A stretch of 64,000 nucleotides of DNA from PALSA-612 sp963765295 (lineage in GTDB: Bacteria; Actinomycetota; Thermoleophilia; Gaiellales; Gaiellaceae). This document shows positions 46,257 through 54,173 of this stretch, one piece after another. Below the pieces are notes generated by a model. The model was not told the origin of the DNA. It was given only the letters and a program-made list of their open reading frames with translations, and made no database searches. Where the stretch lies: contig CAVXVO010000008.1 of NCBI GenBank assembly GCA_963765295.1, positions 62,001-126,000 of the forward strand, in the 5' to 3' direction. The first letter of the stretch is position 1. The number at the start of each line of letters is the position of its first letter. The position numbers were made by a program, and so were the translations under genes.

Positions 46257-47228
46257 TCAGGCCAGGCGGATGCGCGGGTCGAGAAATGCGTAGGCGATGT
46301 CGACGACGAGGTTGAAGACGATCACCGCCATCGTCGAGAAGACCACGATCCCCATGATCACCGGCAGGTCGAGCTGGTTGTACGACGTGATCAGCTGTTG
46401 GCCGAGCCCGTGCAGGTTGAAGATCGACTCGGTGAAGATCGCGCCGCCGAGCGCGAGGCCGATGTCCATGCCCAGGATCGTGACCACGGGCAGCATCGAG
46501 TTCCGCAGGATGTGGTGGACGAGCACGCGCCTTTCCGGGCTGCCCTTGGCGCGCGCGGTTCGAACGAAGTCCTCGTTGAGCGTCTCCATCACGTTCGCCC
46601 GGATCAGCCGGACGTAGAGCGCCGCGTAGAGGACCATGAACGTGCACCAGGGCAGGAGCATGTGATACGCCCACTCCACGGGGCCGCCGCAGTCGGAGCC
46701 GGTTCCGGCGCCGAAGAAGTTGCAGTAGCCCGAGATCGGCGTGACGCCGAGCTTGTAGCCGAAGACGAAGGAGAGGATCAGGCCGATCCACACCGGATGG
46801 GCGGAGATCCCGATCAGCACGAACGTCATCGAGGCCCGGTCGAGGAAGGACCGCGGGCGCAGGGCGGAGAGGACGCCGATCGGGATCGACAGCGCGAGCC
46901 AGAAGACCGCCGCACCGAAGACGAGCGAGGCGGTGACGGGCGCGCCCTGGCCGATGAAGTAGTTGACGCTGACGCGATTCGCGAACGAGGTGCCGAGCGA
47001 CTGGTGACCGACGAGGTTCCAGAGGAAGTGGAGGTACTGCTGCCACACCGGCTCGTCCAGGTGCAGAAGGTGCCGGACACGATCGACGTCGTGCTGCGTG
47101 CACGCCCGGCCGCAGGCGAGCTGCGCCGGGTCGCCGGGGACGAGGAAGAAGATGACGTACGTGATGACGGTCGCGGCGAGCAGCAGGAAGATCGCCCAGA
47201 AGACCCGCCGGACGAGGAATGCCGCCAT
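46257..47228 (-). CDS. Orphan OppB/DppB-type ABC transporter permease
   Basis: This 323-residue permease has an N-terminal helix (VRRVFWAIFLLLAATVITYV, IFFLVPGDP), about six transmembrane helices and the EAA loop (NEDFVRTARAKGSPERRVLV, HHILRNSMLP), ending YAFLDPRIRL. It belongs to peptide/nickel-type importers. The usual second permease, ATPases and binding protein are absent nearby. Its ATG overlaps the stop of the putative anti-sigma gene (TGATG), so it is made together with the sigma-factor pair. Its product could be a signalling input rather than a complete importer. Confidence 0.88.
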   Translation of the reverse strand: MAAFLVRRVFWAIFLLLAATVITYVIFFLVPGDPAQLACGRACTQHDVDRVRHLLHLDEPVWQQYLHFLWNLVGHQSLGTSFANRVSVNYFIGQGAPVTASLVFGAAVFWLALSIPIGVLSALRPRSFLDRASMTFVLIGISAHPVWIGLILSFVFGYKLGVTPISGYCNFFGAGTGSDCGGPVEWAYHMLLPWCTFMVLYAALYVRLIRANVMETLNEDFVRTARAKGSPERRVLVHHILRNSMLPVVTILGMDIGLALGGAIFTESIFNLHGLGQQLITSYNQLDLPVIMGIVVFSTMAVIVFNLVVDIAYAFLDPRIRLA

Positions 47229-47887
47229 CAGCCGATCGCCGTGCTGCGGCCGTTCCGGAAGTGGGCGACGGGCGACGAGAACCGGCGGTCGGTCGGTCGT
47301 CCCTGGAACGCGAACAGGTTGTGCCGCACGGGCGCGCTCGCCCGCCGCCCGTCGACGGTGAACGACACCGACGCGACGCCGTCGCGTGCGACGCCGTAGG
47401 CGATCGGCCCTTCGCCGCCGCCGGCGCGGTCGGGGTCGACGACCGCAAAGGTGAGCGGGACTGTCTGGGTGAGCGGATCGCCGCAGGACTCCGCGAGCCG
47501 TTCGACGACGACGCAGAGCCGGCCCGTGCTCGTAGGGACGAGGTAGACGCGCCGGCCCGTCGCCAGGGCGCCGAGCAGCCTGGACTGTCCGAGCAGCCGG
47601 GTCCCGGCGGCCGCGCCGCGACGCTCGTCCCTGTGGAGCATCGCCGCCGTGGCCGGGTCGAGCACGTCGCGTGCCGCACGCGGATGGTCGGCCGAGAAGA
47701 CACCGCCGAGCGGTCCGGACACCGCGGCCGCCGCCAGGCCGCCCGCCGCGACGGCGAGGGCGACCGCGAGGGCCAGCGAGCGGCGCCGGCGGCGGCCGCG
47801 GTCACCGGAGACGAGGCTGACCGGCTCCACACGGTCGAGAGGGGCGAGCACGCGCCGCGCAAGCGCGTCCTGGCGTTCGATCGTCAT
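47228..47887 (-). CDS. Membrane protein downstream of ECF sigma gene (putative anti-sigma factor)
   Basis: This 219-residue protein has a short cytoplasmic N-terminus (MTIERQDALARRVLAPLDRV), an RRRRR stop-transfer cluster, one transmembrane helix (LALAVALAVAAGGLAAAAVS) and an external domain of about 150 residues with VYLVPTSTGRLCVVVERLAE. The N-in/C-out topology and position 2 bp after an ECF sigma gene suggest an anti-sigma or sensor role, but no zinc-binding HXXXCXXC motif is seen. It overlaps the permease gene. Confidence 0.65.
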   Translation of the reverse strand: MTIERQDALARRVLAPLDRVEPVSLVSGDRGRRRRRSLALAVALAVAAGGLAAAAVSGPLGGVFSADHPRAARDVLDPATAAMLHRDERRGAAAGTRLLGQSRLLGALATGRRVYLVPTSTGRLCVVVERLAESCGDPLTQTVPLTFAVVDPDRAGGGEGPIAYGVARDGVASVSFTVDGRRASAPVRHNLFAFQGRPTDRRFSSPVAHFRNGRSTAIG

Positions 47888-47889
47888 GG

Positions 47890-48489
47890 TCAGACCTCCT
47901 CCTCGAGCCGGAACAGCAGTCCTTCCGCCCCCGCAGCGGCGAGCAGCTTGCGCCGCGCGCGCGAGAGCTGCTGGCGCACCGCGTCGGGCGTCCGCCCGGT
48001 CATCTCCGCGAGCTCGGGCGCGTCGAACCCGTGCAGGTAGCGGAGGACGAGCAGCGCGCGCTCGTCGGGGCGCACCGAGCGCTCGAGGAGCTCACGCACG
48101 CCGAGCACGTCCGGCTCCTCCTCGAGGCTCCAGCCGAAGCCGCGCTCGAGCCGGGCGAGCGCGCGGTGGAAGCGGCGGCGGCGGCGCAGCGCGGCGAGCG
48201 CCCGGTGGCGCGCGATCCCGTAGAGCCACGCCTCGGGGCTTCGCACCTCGTCGAGCCGGTCGCGCGCCTTGAGCGCGTCGTGGAACGTGTCCTGAAGCAG
48301 ATCCTCGGCGAGCGTGCGGTCGCCGACCATCTGCGCGAGGTAGCGGCCGATGCGCCGCTCGAGCACCTCGAAGAGCTCGCCGACTCGTTCCGCCGCCGGG
48401 TCACCCGACTGCGCGGGCGCGTCGGGCAGCGGCAGCGCGAGCCGGCCGAGCCGCTCGCGCACGCGCACCGAGTCCGCACCCACAGTCAC
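47890..48489 (-). CDS. ECF-type RNA polymerase sigma factor
   Basis: This 199-residue sigma-70 family protein has region 2 (LAEDLLQDTFHDALKARDRL, SPEAWLYGIARHRALAALRR) and region 4 (ALLVLRYLHGFDAPELAEMT, GRTPDAVRQQLSRARRKLLA). An arginine-rich linker follows region 2. It directs RNA polymerase to a small set of promoters, probably including its own operon with the membrane protein and the OppB-like permease. The start codon could lie slightly downstream of the first one used here. Confidence 0.9.
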   Translation of the reverse strand: MTVGADSVRVRERLGRLALPLPDAPAQSGDPAAERVGELFEVLERRIGRYLAQMVGDRTLAEDLLQDTFHDALKARDRLDEVRSPEAWLYGIARHRALAALRRRRRFHRALARLERGFGWSLEEEPDVLGVRELLERSVRPDERALLVLRYLHGFDAPELAEMTGRTPDAVRQQLSRARRKLLAAAGAEGLLFRLEEEV

Positions 48490-48547
48490 ATTGACGTAGA
48501 TGCCGCTCGGCAGTTGGGTGTGACGCCCGGGCTCTGCCGGGTTCGCG

Positions 48548-49003
48548 CTAGAACGTGCGCCAGCCGCGCAGGCTCAGGAAGAACCCGTGGCCGTCGCGGT
48601 TGCGGCACGTGAGGCCGCTCGTCGCCTCCTTGCAGCTGAGACCGGGTGCGCTCCACGTCTTGCCGTAGTGGAGGTAGACGGTGTGCCCTGGGTCGCCGAA
48701 CGGGCCGGCGTCGCCCACACAGGGGAGGAGCTGGACGCGCCCCGTCACCGACAGATCGACCCGGTTGCCGACGTAGTCGAGGTGCTTGCACGCGGAGCCG
48801 CTCTTCGGGATCGGCGGCTTCAGCGTGGGCAGGACACCGCACTCGACCGAGGCCGACGGCGTGCCCCCGGTTCCCCACCGGCAGACGATCTTCCCGGACG
48901 GCGTCTTGAAGAAGCCGGAGCCGTTCGTGGTGGCCGACGAGCCGGCGGCGCCTGCCGCGAGAACCGCTAGCACGACGGCGGTCAGGACGCACACGCCGCG
49001 CAC
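48548..49003 (-). CDS. Secreted DUF6636-like protein
   Basis: This 151-residue protein has a signal peptide (GVCVLTAVVLAVLAAGAAGS) and the pattern GFFKTPSGKIVCRW, ECGVLPTLKPPIPKSG and GLSCKEATSGLTCRNRDGHG, with about six cysteines spaced for disulfides. The FxTPSGxIxC motif and terminal TCxNxxGHGF fit DUF6636-type exported proteins of actinobacteria. Function unknown. It ends about 58 bp before the sigma gene on the same strand. Confidence 0.78.
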   Translation of the reverse strand: MRGVCVLTAVVLAVLAAGAAGSSATTNGSGFFKTPSGKIVCRWGTGGTPSASVECGVLPTLKPPIPKSGSACKHLDYVGNRVDLSVTGRVQLLPCVGDAGPFGDPGHTVYLHYGKTWSAPGLSCKEATSGLTCRNRDGHGFFLSLRGWRTF

Positions 49004-49027
49004 CGCCAGAGCCTATCGTCTCCCGCG

Positions 49028-49903
49028 ATGCCGCCAATGCCGCCGGAGGCCGAGGTGCTCGGACGGCTCGTCGCGTGGGGCGAGGCGCGCCCCGAGATTC
49101 GTGCGATGGTCCTGACGAGCACGCGCGCGCGGGCAGACGGGCCGGTCGACGCGCTCTCCGACTACGACGTGATCCTCTTCGTCAGCGACACCGATGCCTT
49201 CACCGGGAACGACGAGTGGCAGTCGGACTACGGCGTCCGCTTCGGCTGGTGGGGCGACGAGGCCGAGCTCTACGGGCTGACGATCCACTTTCGCGGCGTC
49301 GTCTACGAGGACGGCGTGAAGATCGACTGGAGCATCTGGCCCGAGGCGCTCCTCGAACTGGTCGCCGAGCAGCCGGCATTGCCCGACCGGCTGGACGTCG
49401 GCTACCGGGTGCTGCTCGACAGGGACAGGCGGACCGACGGATGGCGACCGCCGACGTATCGCGCACACATTCCCACCAGGCCGACGAACGCGGAGTTCGA
49501 CGCGCTCGTGGCCGAGTTCTGGTGGACGACGACCTACGTCTCGAAGGCGCTCTGGCGCGGCGAGATCGTCTTCGCGAAGTGGGTGCTCGACAACGACGCG
49601 AAGATCGGCGCGCTCCGGCGGCTCCTCGAATGGCGCATCGAGCTCGGCCATGACTGGTCGCTGAAGCCCGGTGCGTACGGCCGCGGGCTCGAACGCCTGC
49701 TGCCCCCGGATCTCTGGTCGCAGCTCGCGGCCACGTACGTCGGAACGGACGTCGAGGAGAACTGGGACGCGCTCTTCCACACGATGGAGCTCTTCCGTCG
49801 GGTCGCGATCGAGGTCGGTGACGCCCTCGGCTACCGCTACCCGCAGGAAGCAGACGACGTCGCCGTCGCGCACGCGAACGCGGTCCGCACCGGGCCCGGG
49901 TGA
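49028..49903 (+). CDS. Aminoglycoside 6-adenylyltransferase-like (ANT(6)/AadK family)
   Basis: This 291-residue nucleotidyltransferase has the active-site pattern MVLTSTRARADG followed by LSDYDVILFVSD (metal-binding Asp pair), VKIDWSIWPEALLELVA (third acidic residue), and the helical C-terminal half with AEFWWTTTYVSKALWRGEIV, FAKWVLDNDAKIGALRRLLE and the final GYRYPQEADD. The family adds AMP to streptomycin, but distant environmental members may not confer resistance. An in-frame ATG three codons later is also possible. Confidence 0.88.
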   Translation: MPPMPPEAEVLGRLVAWGEARPEIRAMVLTSTRARADGPVDALSDYDVILFVSDTDAFTGNDEWQSDYGVRFGWWGDEAELYGLTIHFRGVVYEDGVKIDWSIWPEALLELVAEQPALPDRLDVGYRVLLDRDRRTDGWRPPTYRAHIPTRPTNAEFDALVAEFWWTTTYVSKALWRGEIVFAKWVLDNDAKIGALRRLLEWRIELGHDWSLKPGAYGRGLERLLPPDLWSQLAATYVGTDVEENWDALFHTMELFRRVAIEVGDALGYRYPQEADDVAVAHANAVRTGPG

Positions 49904-49925
49904 GCCTCGGCCGCCGCTCTTGACT

Positions 49926-49959
49926 CATAGATCGTGACGATATATCGTTACGATCTATG
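49926..49959. promoter_or_regulatory. 34-bp palindromic operator spanning the padR start codon
   Basis: CATAGATCGT at the left end is mirrored by ACGATCTATG at the right end, with ACGATATATCGT between; only one base pair of the 34 bp is mismatched. The right arm contains the ATG of the PadR gene. It is also much richer in A and T than its surroundings. Such palindromes are typical PadR-family binding sites, so negative autoregulation is likely. Confidence 0.8.
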
Positions 49960-50490
49960 GAGACCACGGTGGCGACCTGGGCCGTGCTCGGTCTGATCGA
50001 GCTCAAGCCGCGCAGCGGCTACGACATCAAGAGCTTCGTCGACCGCGCGATTCGGCACTTCTGGGCGGCGAGCCCCGGCCAGATCTATCCCGAGCTGAAA
50101 CGGCTCGAACGCGCGGGCTGGATCGCCGGCGACGACGCTCCCCGCGGCGGACGGCAGCGCCGCGTGTACCGCATCACCCCGGTCGGGACCGCCGCGCTCA
50201 CGGGCTGGCTGGCCGGAAGCGACACGCGTATCGAACTGCGCGACGAGTCGCTCCTGCGGCTCTTCTTCTCGGATACCGTCCCGCGCGAGCACGGCCTCGG
50301 CCTCCTGGCCGCGCGGCGCGAGGGCTACCGGCAGATGCTCGAACACCTGCGGAGCCTCGACGACGGCAGCGGTGTCCCCGACCCACCGTTCGTCGACCTC
50401 GTCTACCGGTGGGGGCTCGACCACTGCCAGTGGGGAATCGACTGGTGCGACGCCCAGGAGCAGCGATTGCGCCTGGAGGAGGCCGCATGA
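49957..50490 (+). CDS. PadR-family transcriptional regulator
   Basis: This 177-residue protein has the PadR winged helix (ATWAVLGLIELKPRSGYDIK, FWAASPGQIYPELKRLERAG, RRVYRITPVGTAALTGWL) and a C-terminal helical dimerisation part (Vir_C_2-like). Its start codon lies in a large palindrome. The stop overlaps the start of the VC0807-like membrane protein gene (ATGA), which is therefore its co-regulated target and may export or sense the ligand. Confidence 0.93.
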   Translation: METTVATWAVLGLIELKPRSGYDIKSFVDRAIRHFWAASPGQIYPELKRLERAGWIAGDDAPRGGRQRRVYRITPVGTAALTGWLAGSDTRIELRDESLLRLFFSDTVPREHGLGLLAARREGYRQMLEHLRSLDDGSGVPDPPFVDLVYRWGLDHCQWGIDWCDAQEQRLRLEEAA

Positions 50491-51194
50491 ACGAGCTCGA
50501 GCTCCCCGAGCCCACCTGGCGCCTGCTCCTCGGGCGCGGCCTGCCGAACCTGGCTCTCGAGGGTGTCCTCCCCGTGCTCCTCTTCTACGCCGTCTGGCGC
50601 GAGGCCGGGCTCGGCCCGGCGGTCGTCGCGTCGACTGTGGCCGCCGGCCTGGTCGTGCTCTTGCAGCTGCGGCGCGGCCTGGACGTCGCACTCGCCGCCG
50701 TCACCTGTCTCTTCATCGTCATCCAGGCAATCGTCGGCCTCGCGGCGCACAGCGCCACCGTCTACCTCGCGCAACCGGTCGTGCTGAGCGGCCTCTGGGG
50801 GATCGCCTACATCGGCTCGGTGGCGATCGGCAAGCCGCTGATCGGCGCTTTCGCGCGGGCCTGGTACCCGTTCCCGCCCGAGTTCCGCGCGAGTGCGGTC
50901 TACCGGCGCGAGTTCGGCATGCAGAGCATCGTCTGGGGCGTCTACTGCCTCGCCCGGTGCGGCCTGCGGCTCTGGGTCCTGCTCGCCGCCGGCGTCGGCG
51001 GCCTGCTCGTGGTCTCGACCGTGACCAGCACCCCCATCGTCGTCGCCCTCGCCGTCTGGGGCGTCTGGCACGCGCGGCGGGTGTTCAGCGCCGCGGTGTC
51101 GGACGATGTGTGGGACACCCAGGCGGTCGAGCGCCCGGAGACGACGAAGCAGGCGGCGGGAGTCGGACAGGCCGGAGCGTTGATGCCAGAATGA
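50487..51194 (+). CDS. VC0807/DUF3159-like integral membrane protein
   Basis: This 235-residue protein has about six transmembrane helices: GLPNLALEGVLPVLLFYAVW, VVASTVAAGLVVLLQLRRGL, TYLAQPVV-type repeats (here TVYLAQPVVLSGLWGIAYIG), SVAIGKPLIGAFARAWYPFP, and YRREFGMQSIVWGVYCLARC. It resembles septation-protein-A-like VC0807 family proteins. The start at 50487 overlaps the padR stop. Function unknown. Confidence 0.83.
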   Translation: MNELELPEPTWRLLLGRGLPNLALEGVLPVLLFYAVWREAGLGPAVVASTVAAGLVVLLQLRRGLDVALAAVTCLFIVIQAIVGLAAHSATVYLAQPVVLSGLWGIAYIGSVAIGKPLIGAFARAWYPFPPEFRASAVYRREFGMQSIVWGVYCLARCGLRLWVLLAAGVGGLLVVSTVTSTPIVVALAVWGVWHARRVFSAAVSDDVWDTQAVERPETTKQAAGVGQAGALMPE

Positions 51195-51204
51195 GGCCGG
51201 TCGC

Positions 51205-51729
51205 ATGCGTGTCTACATCGGCGCTGCCCTGTTCGTCATCCTGGTCGTCAGCGGTGCGTGGCTGGTTCTCGTACTCACCTTCGGCCATTCGCTGAGCAGT
51301 GGCTCGGACGCGTACACGAGATCGGCCGCGTGCGTCCGCCACGATCGCGCACTCGCGAACGACCCGGCGGAGGCAGCCCGCTTCCGGAGCCCGGGGCTTC
51401 GGCCGCTCGGGATTCGGTGGAAGCAGGTTCGGTCGGTCGCACTGTTCGCCGACTCGCTGTCGCCGGATTCCGTGGACAAGGCAGACGCCGCGATCATCTC
51501 CAGCCTGACCGGCAAGGGCATCCCCCACGCAGAGATCGCCAACCGATTGCAGCACGAGGACAACCTCAGCCTCTACTACGTCACCGGAACTCCCTCGGAG
51601 GCGGCGCAACGAGCGATTGGCCGATGCGTCTACCTCATCCACTACAACCGAATCGCCTCCGCGCTCGGGCTGTACATCTCCCCGCATGCACGGCGCCCCT
51701 TTCTCCCCGGCGCACACAGAGACGGCTAG
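51205..51729 (+). CDS. Membrane-anchored protein of unknown function
   Basis: This 174-residue protein has one N-terminal helix (YIGAALFVILVVSGAWLVLV) and an external domain with two cysteines (SAACVRHDR and GRCVYLIHY), plus SVALFADSLSPDSVDKADAA and a C-terminal YISPHARRPFLPGAHR. I recognise no domain. It begins 10 bp after the VC0807-like gene and may be part of that operon. Confidence 0.6.
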   Translation: MRVYIGAALFVILVVSGAWLVLVLTFGHSLSSGSDAYTRSAACVRHDRALANDPAEAARFRSPGLRPLGIRWKQVRSVALFADSLSPDSVDKADAAIISSLTGKGIPHAEIANRLQHEDNLSLYYVTGTPSEAAQRAIGRCVYLIHYNRIASALGLYISPHARRPFLPGAHRDG

Positions 51730-51835
51730 CGCGAGTAGAGGAGCGAAAGCGAGCTCGATCCACACGCCGGGAACGGCAGGCGGGCCGCGGCCCAACGCGC
51801 TGCCCGCCGCCTCAAGCGCCGGATTTAGGGGTGAG

Positions 51836-52036
51836 CTACGCCGCGTTCTTCGGTGGGCGGCCGCGCCGCGCTTGCTTTCTGCCCTTTTGGCCGAGCTCTT
51901 CGGCCTCGTGGTCGGTGACGTCGAGCACGTAGACGCCCTTGCGTGCGTCCGTGAAACGGATCGTGACCGTCGCGCCCTTGCCCTCGGCGATCTGGGCGCC
52001 TGAGAGATCGCTCAGGAAAACCGTCTTGCGAGCCAT
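51836..52036 (-). CDS. Small Lsr2-like nucleoid-associated protein
   Basis: This 66-residue protein reads MARKTVFLSDLSGAQIAEGK, GATVTIRFTDARKGVYVLDV, TDHEAEELGQKGRKQARRGR, PPKNAA. The beta-strand/helix layout is like the Lsr2 N-terminal dimerisation domain, and the tail has RGRPPK, an AT-hook-type core that binds AT-rich DNA in the minor groove. Full Lsr2 (about 110 residues) has a larger DNA-binding domain, so this is a minimal form. Role in DNA binding is inferred. Confidence 0.65.
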   Translation of the reverse strand: MARKTVFLSDLSGAQIAEGKGATVTIRFTDARKGVYVLDVTDHEAEELGQKGRKQARRGRPPKNAA

Positions 52037-52197
52037 CGAAGATCCTTTCGAGTCGGGTGACTGCCTACCATCAACCCGACGGCAAGCAGGAGTCTAGATC
52101 CACGGTCGGAGGAGGCTCCGGACAACAGGACCGGGTTGGAAGAGCGTCGCTCCGACCTCGAAGGGTGGAGTCCAGCTCATCAGTACGGTTCGACCCT

Positions 52198-52950
52198 GTG
52201 AAGCCTGCGATGTTGGCCACGGCGGGGTTGGCGTATCTCGCCGTTCTTCTCGCGGTCGATCACTTCGCCAGCTTCCACGAGCAACTGCTGCTCGGCGTCC
52301 TGACCTGGGCGGTGCTGGTCGCCGCGTTGCCGCTGTTCGAACTCGAGCGCCGTGTGCAGGCGTTGGCTGTTGTCGTTGCCGCCACGTGCGGGGAGGTCAC
52401 GGGCACGATCGTCTGGGGCGTCTACTCCTACCGGCTCCACAACTTGCCCCTGTTCATCCCGCCGGCCCACGGGCTCGTCTTCCTGACCGGAGTCGCGTTG
52501 AGCCGCACGGCGCTCGCCCGCCGCCACCCGACCTTGCTCGTTGGAGGTGCAGCCTCGATCGCCATCACGTGGGCGTTGGCCGGGCTGACCGTCTTGCCGC
52601 GCAAGGACGTCGCGGGTGCTGCCGGCGTGCTGTTGCTCGTGGCCTTCCTCTGGCGCTCCCGGTCCCGTGCCGTCTACGCAAGCGTCTTCCTCGTCGTGGC
52701 CGCCCTCGAGCTGTATGGCACGTCGATCGGCACTTGGCGGTGGGCGAAGGAACTGCCCGGGCTCGGTATCCCGGACGGCAACCCGCCGAGCGGCGTCGCG
52801 TCCGGATACGTGTGGTTCGACGTCATGGCACTCCTCCTGGCGCCACGCCTACTCGCACTCGCCCGACCAGGCAGAACCCGCTCGGTCACCGACAGGAGGA
52901 CCGACCCCGCACAGACGTCAGAGGAACAGTCCGCTGCCGTAGCTGAATAG
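52198..52950 (+). CDS. Polytopic membrane protein, unknown function
   Basis: From a GTG at 52198 (an ATG lies four codons on) the frame gives about 250 residues with six or seven hydrophobic helices and conserved-looking loops GEVTGTIVWGVYSYRLHNLP, LFIPPAHGLVFLTG and TWRWAKELPGLGIPDGNPPS, GVASGYVWFDVMALLLAP. The polar residues inside helices suggest an enzyme or transporter. The charged C-terminal tail is low-complexity. I cannot name the family. Confidence 0.65.
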   Translation: MKPAMLATAGLAYLAVLLAVDHFASFHEQLLLGVLTWAVLVAALPLFELERRVQALAVVVAATCGEVTGTIVWGVYSYRLHNLPLFIPPAHGLVFLTGVALSRTALARRHPTLLVGGAASIAITWALAGLTVLPRKDVAGAAGVLLLVAFLWRSRSRAVYASVFLVVAALELYGTSIGTWRWAKELPGLGIPDGNPPSGVASGYVWFDVMALLLAPRLLALARPGRTRSVTDRRTDPAQTSEEQSAAVAE

Positions 52951-53779
52951 GTCGGAGATCCGCGACGCCTCGAACGAGCGGCGTAGTGGCCGCAACGAGT
53001 CTGCGGGGAACAGGCGACGAGGGGCAGAGTGAGCCCGCCGATGGGAAGTAGTGCTTCCCAACACGTCTGCACCGCGCGGCCTGCCCGCCGGGCTGAGCGA
53101 ATGCCCTCCGCCGCACTGATGGAGACTGGGGCCGGATCCGGCCTGATGGGGCTGTTTTCCGAGGCTGGCGACGATTCGGGCATGAGTCGCATTGGCTCAG
53201 AGAGAGTCAGGAAAGGTCACCGAGAAGCGCAGAAGTGCGATCAGCGTGCGATCACGAGGCGGCTCAGAGTTGGATCGGGCGGGTGCTCCCGGTCGCGTCG
53301 CCAGCAGCACGAATCTCGGCGAGGCCACCTCTGGGACTCCCAGCACCGCACAACCTTTAGGGGATCCAGGACCGCTAACGCCTCACGCGCCGCAGCGTCG
53401 ACACGGCCCGGGCAGTCGTTCTCGTCACTGCTCTGCTATGCGATCAAGAAACGCTGGAGGAGCCACCACGTCAGTTCCCCGGACGCGAGCATGACGACGG
53501 TCACCCACAGTGCGGGCAGGCTCCCCGACAGTTGCTTGCCACCGTCTTGTCCCATTTCGAGTGGCAGGAAGGCTCTTGATCGGAGATGAGACCGAAGTGA
53601 GACTCACCGTGGAGCTCCGGCAATCGGCGGTCAGCGGGCTGCCCTTGGCGGCTGGGGTCGGAAGCGATGCGACGTCTTTAGCTACTGATGCGTCGCCGCG
53701 GAGCCCCAACGACTGCGCCGCTTACTCGTCGATCGGTGACGCGCGACCTAGTGGTGCTGCTTGCCTGATCGCGTGATCC
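52951..53779. other. Stretch without a supportable gene
   Basis: About 830 bases with only biased, Arg/Ser-rich open frames. No conserved motif, tRNA or clear repeat was seen. It may be decayed sequence. Confidence 0.5.
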
Positions 53780-54094
53780 TCACGCGGAGGCGGGTCTATG
53801 TCGATCGCTTCTCCGTGCTCGTCTGCCCGCTCTGAGGCCTGCAAACCAGCCGTACACGAACCCGGCTGCGCCGATCCCGACGAAGATGACGAGTCCGAGC
53901 CTCGAGATCCCGTACCGCTGACCGAGCCAGCCGGCCCAGATCCAGCCAGCGAGTGCTAGTCCGACGGCCGGGAGGAGCAGCCAGCGGTCTTCACGCGGCG
54001 CGACGAGGCCGAGAATGCAGCCGGGAATTGCTCCGGCGAGCGCGAGTGCCAGAAAGATGATGCACGCATACGCCGCATCGAAGAACAAGGTCAC
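53780..54094 (-). CDS. Small membrane protein (104 residues)
   Basis: The protein has three hydrophobic helices (FFDAAYACIIFLALALAGAI, WLLLPAVGLALAGWIWAGWL, LGLVIFVGIGAAGFVYGWFA) and a basic C-terminal tail (GRRARRSDRHR). I recognise no family. It is divergent from the phosphodiester glycosidase gene. Confidence 0.6.
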   Translation of the reverse strand: MTLFFDAAYACIIFLALALAGAIPGCILGLVAPREDRWLLLPAVGLALAGWIWAGWLGQRYGISRLGLVIFVGIGAAGFVYGWFAGLRAGRRARRSDRHRPASA

Positions 54095-54173
54095 CGCTCG
54101 ATTATCGACCCCGTCAAGCGGCAGCGCTGGCCTCTCAGGCTGTTTTCATGATGCCCGAGCTAGCTTGCTCGCG

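Noticed and set aside
46105..47862. 585-codon frame covering the permease and anti-sigma genes in another frame
   Set aside because: Arg/Pro/Ser-rich shadow of the real genes in the same direction; no hydrophobic pattern or domain.
53029..53589. 186-codon open frame in the 52.95-53.78 kb gap
   Set aside because: Ser/Arg-rich with no motif, no ribosome-binding site and no partner; treated as chance.
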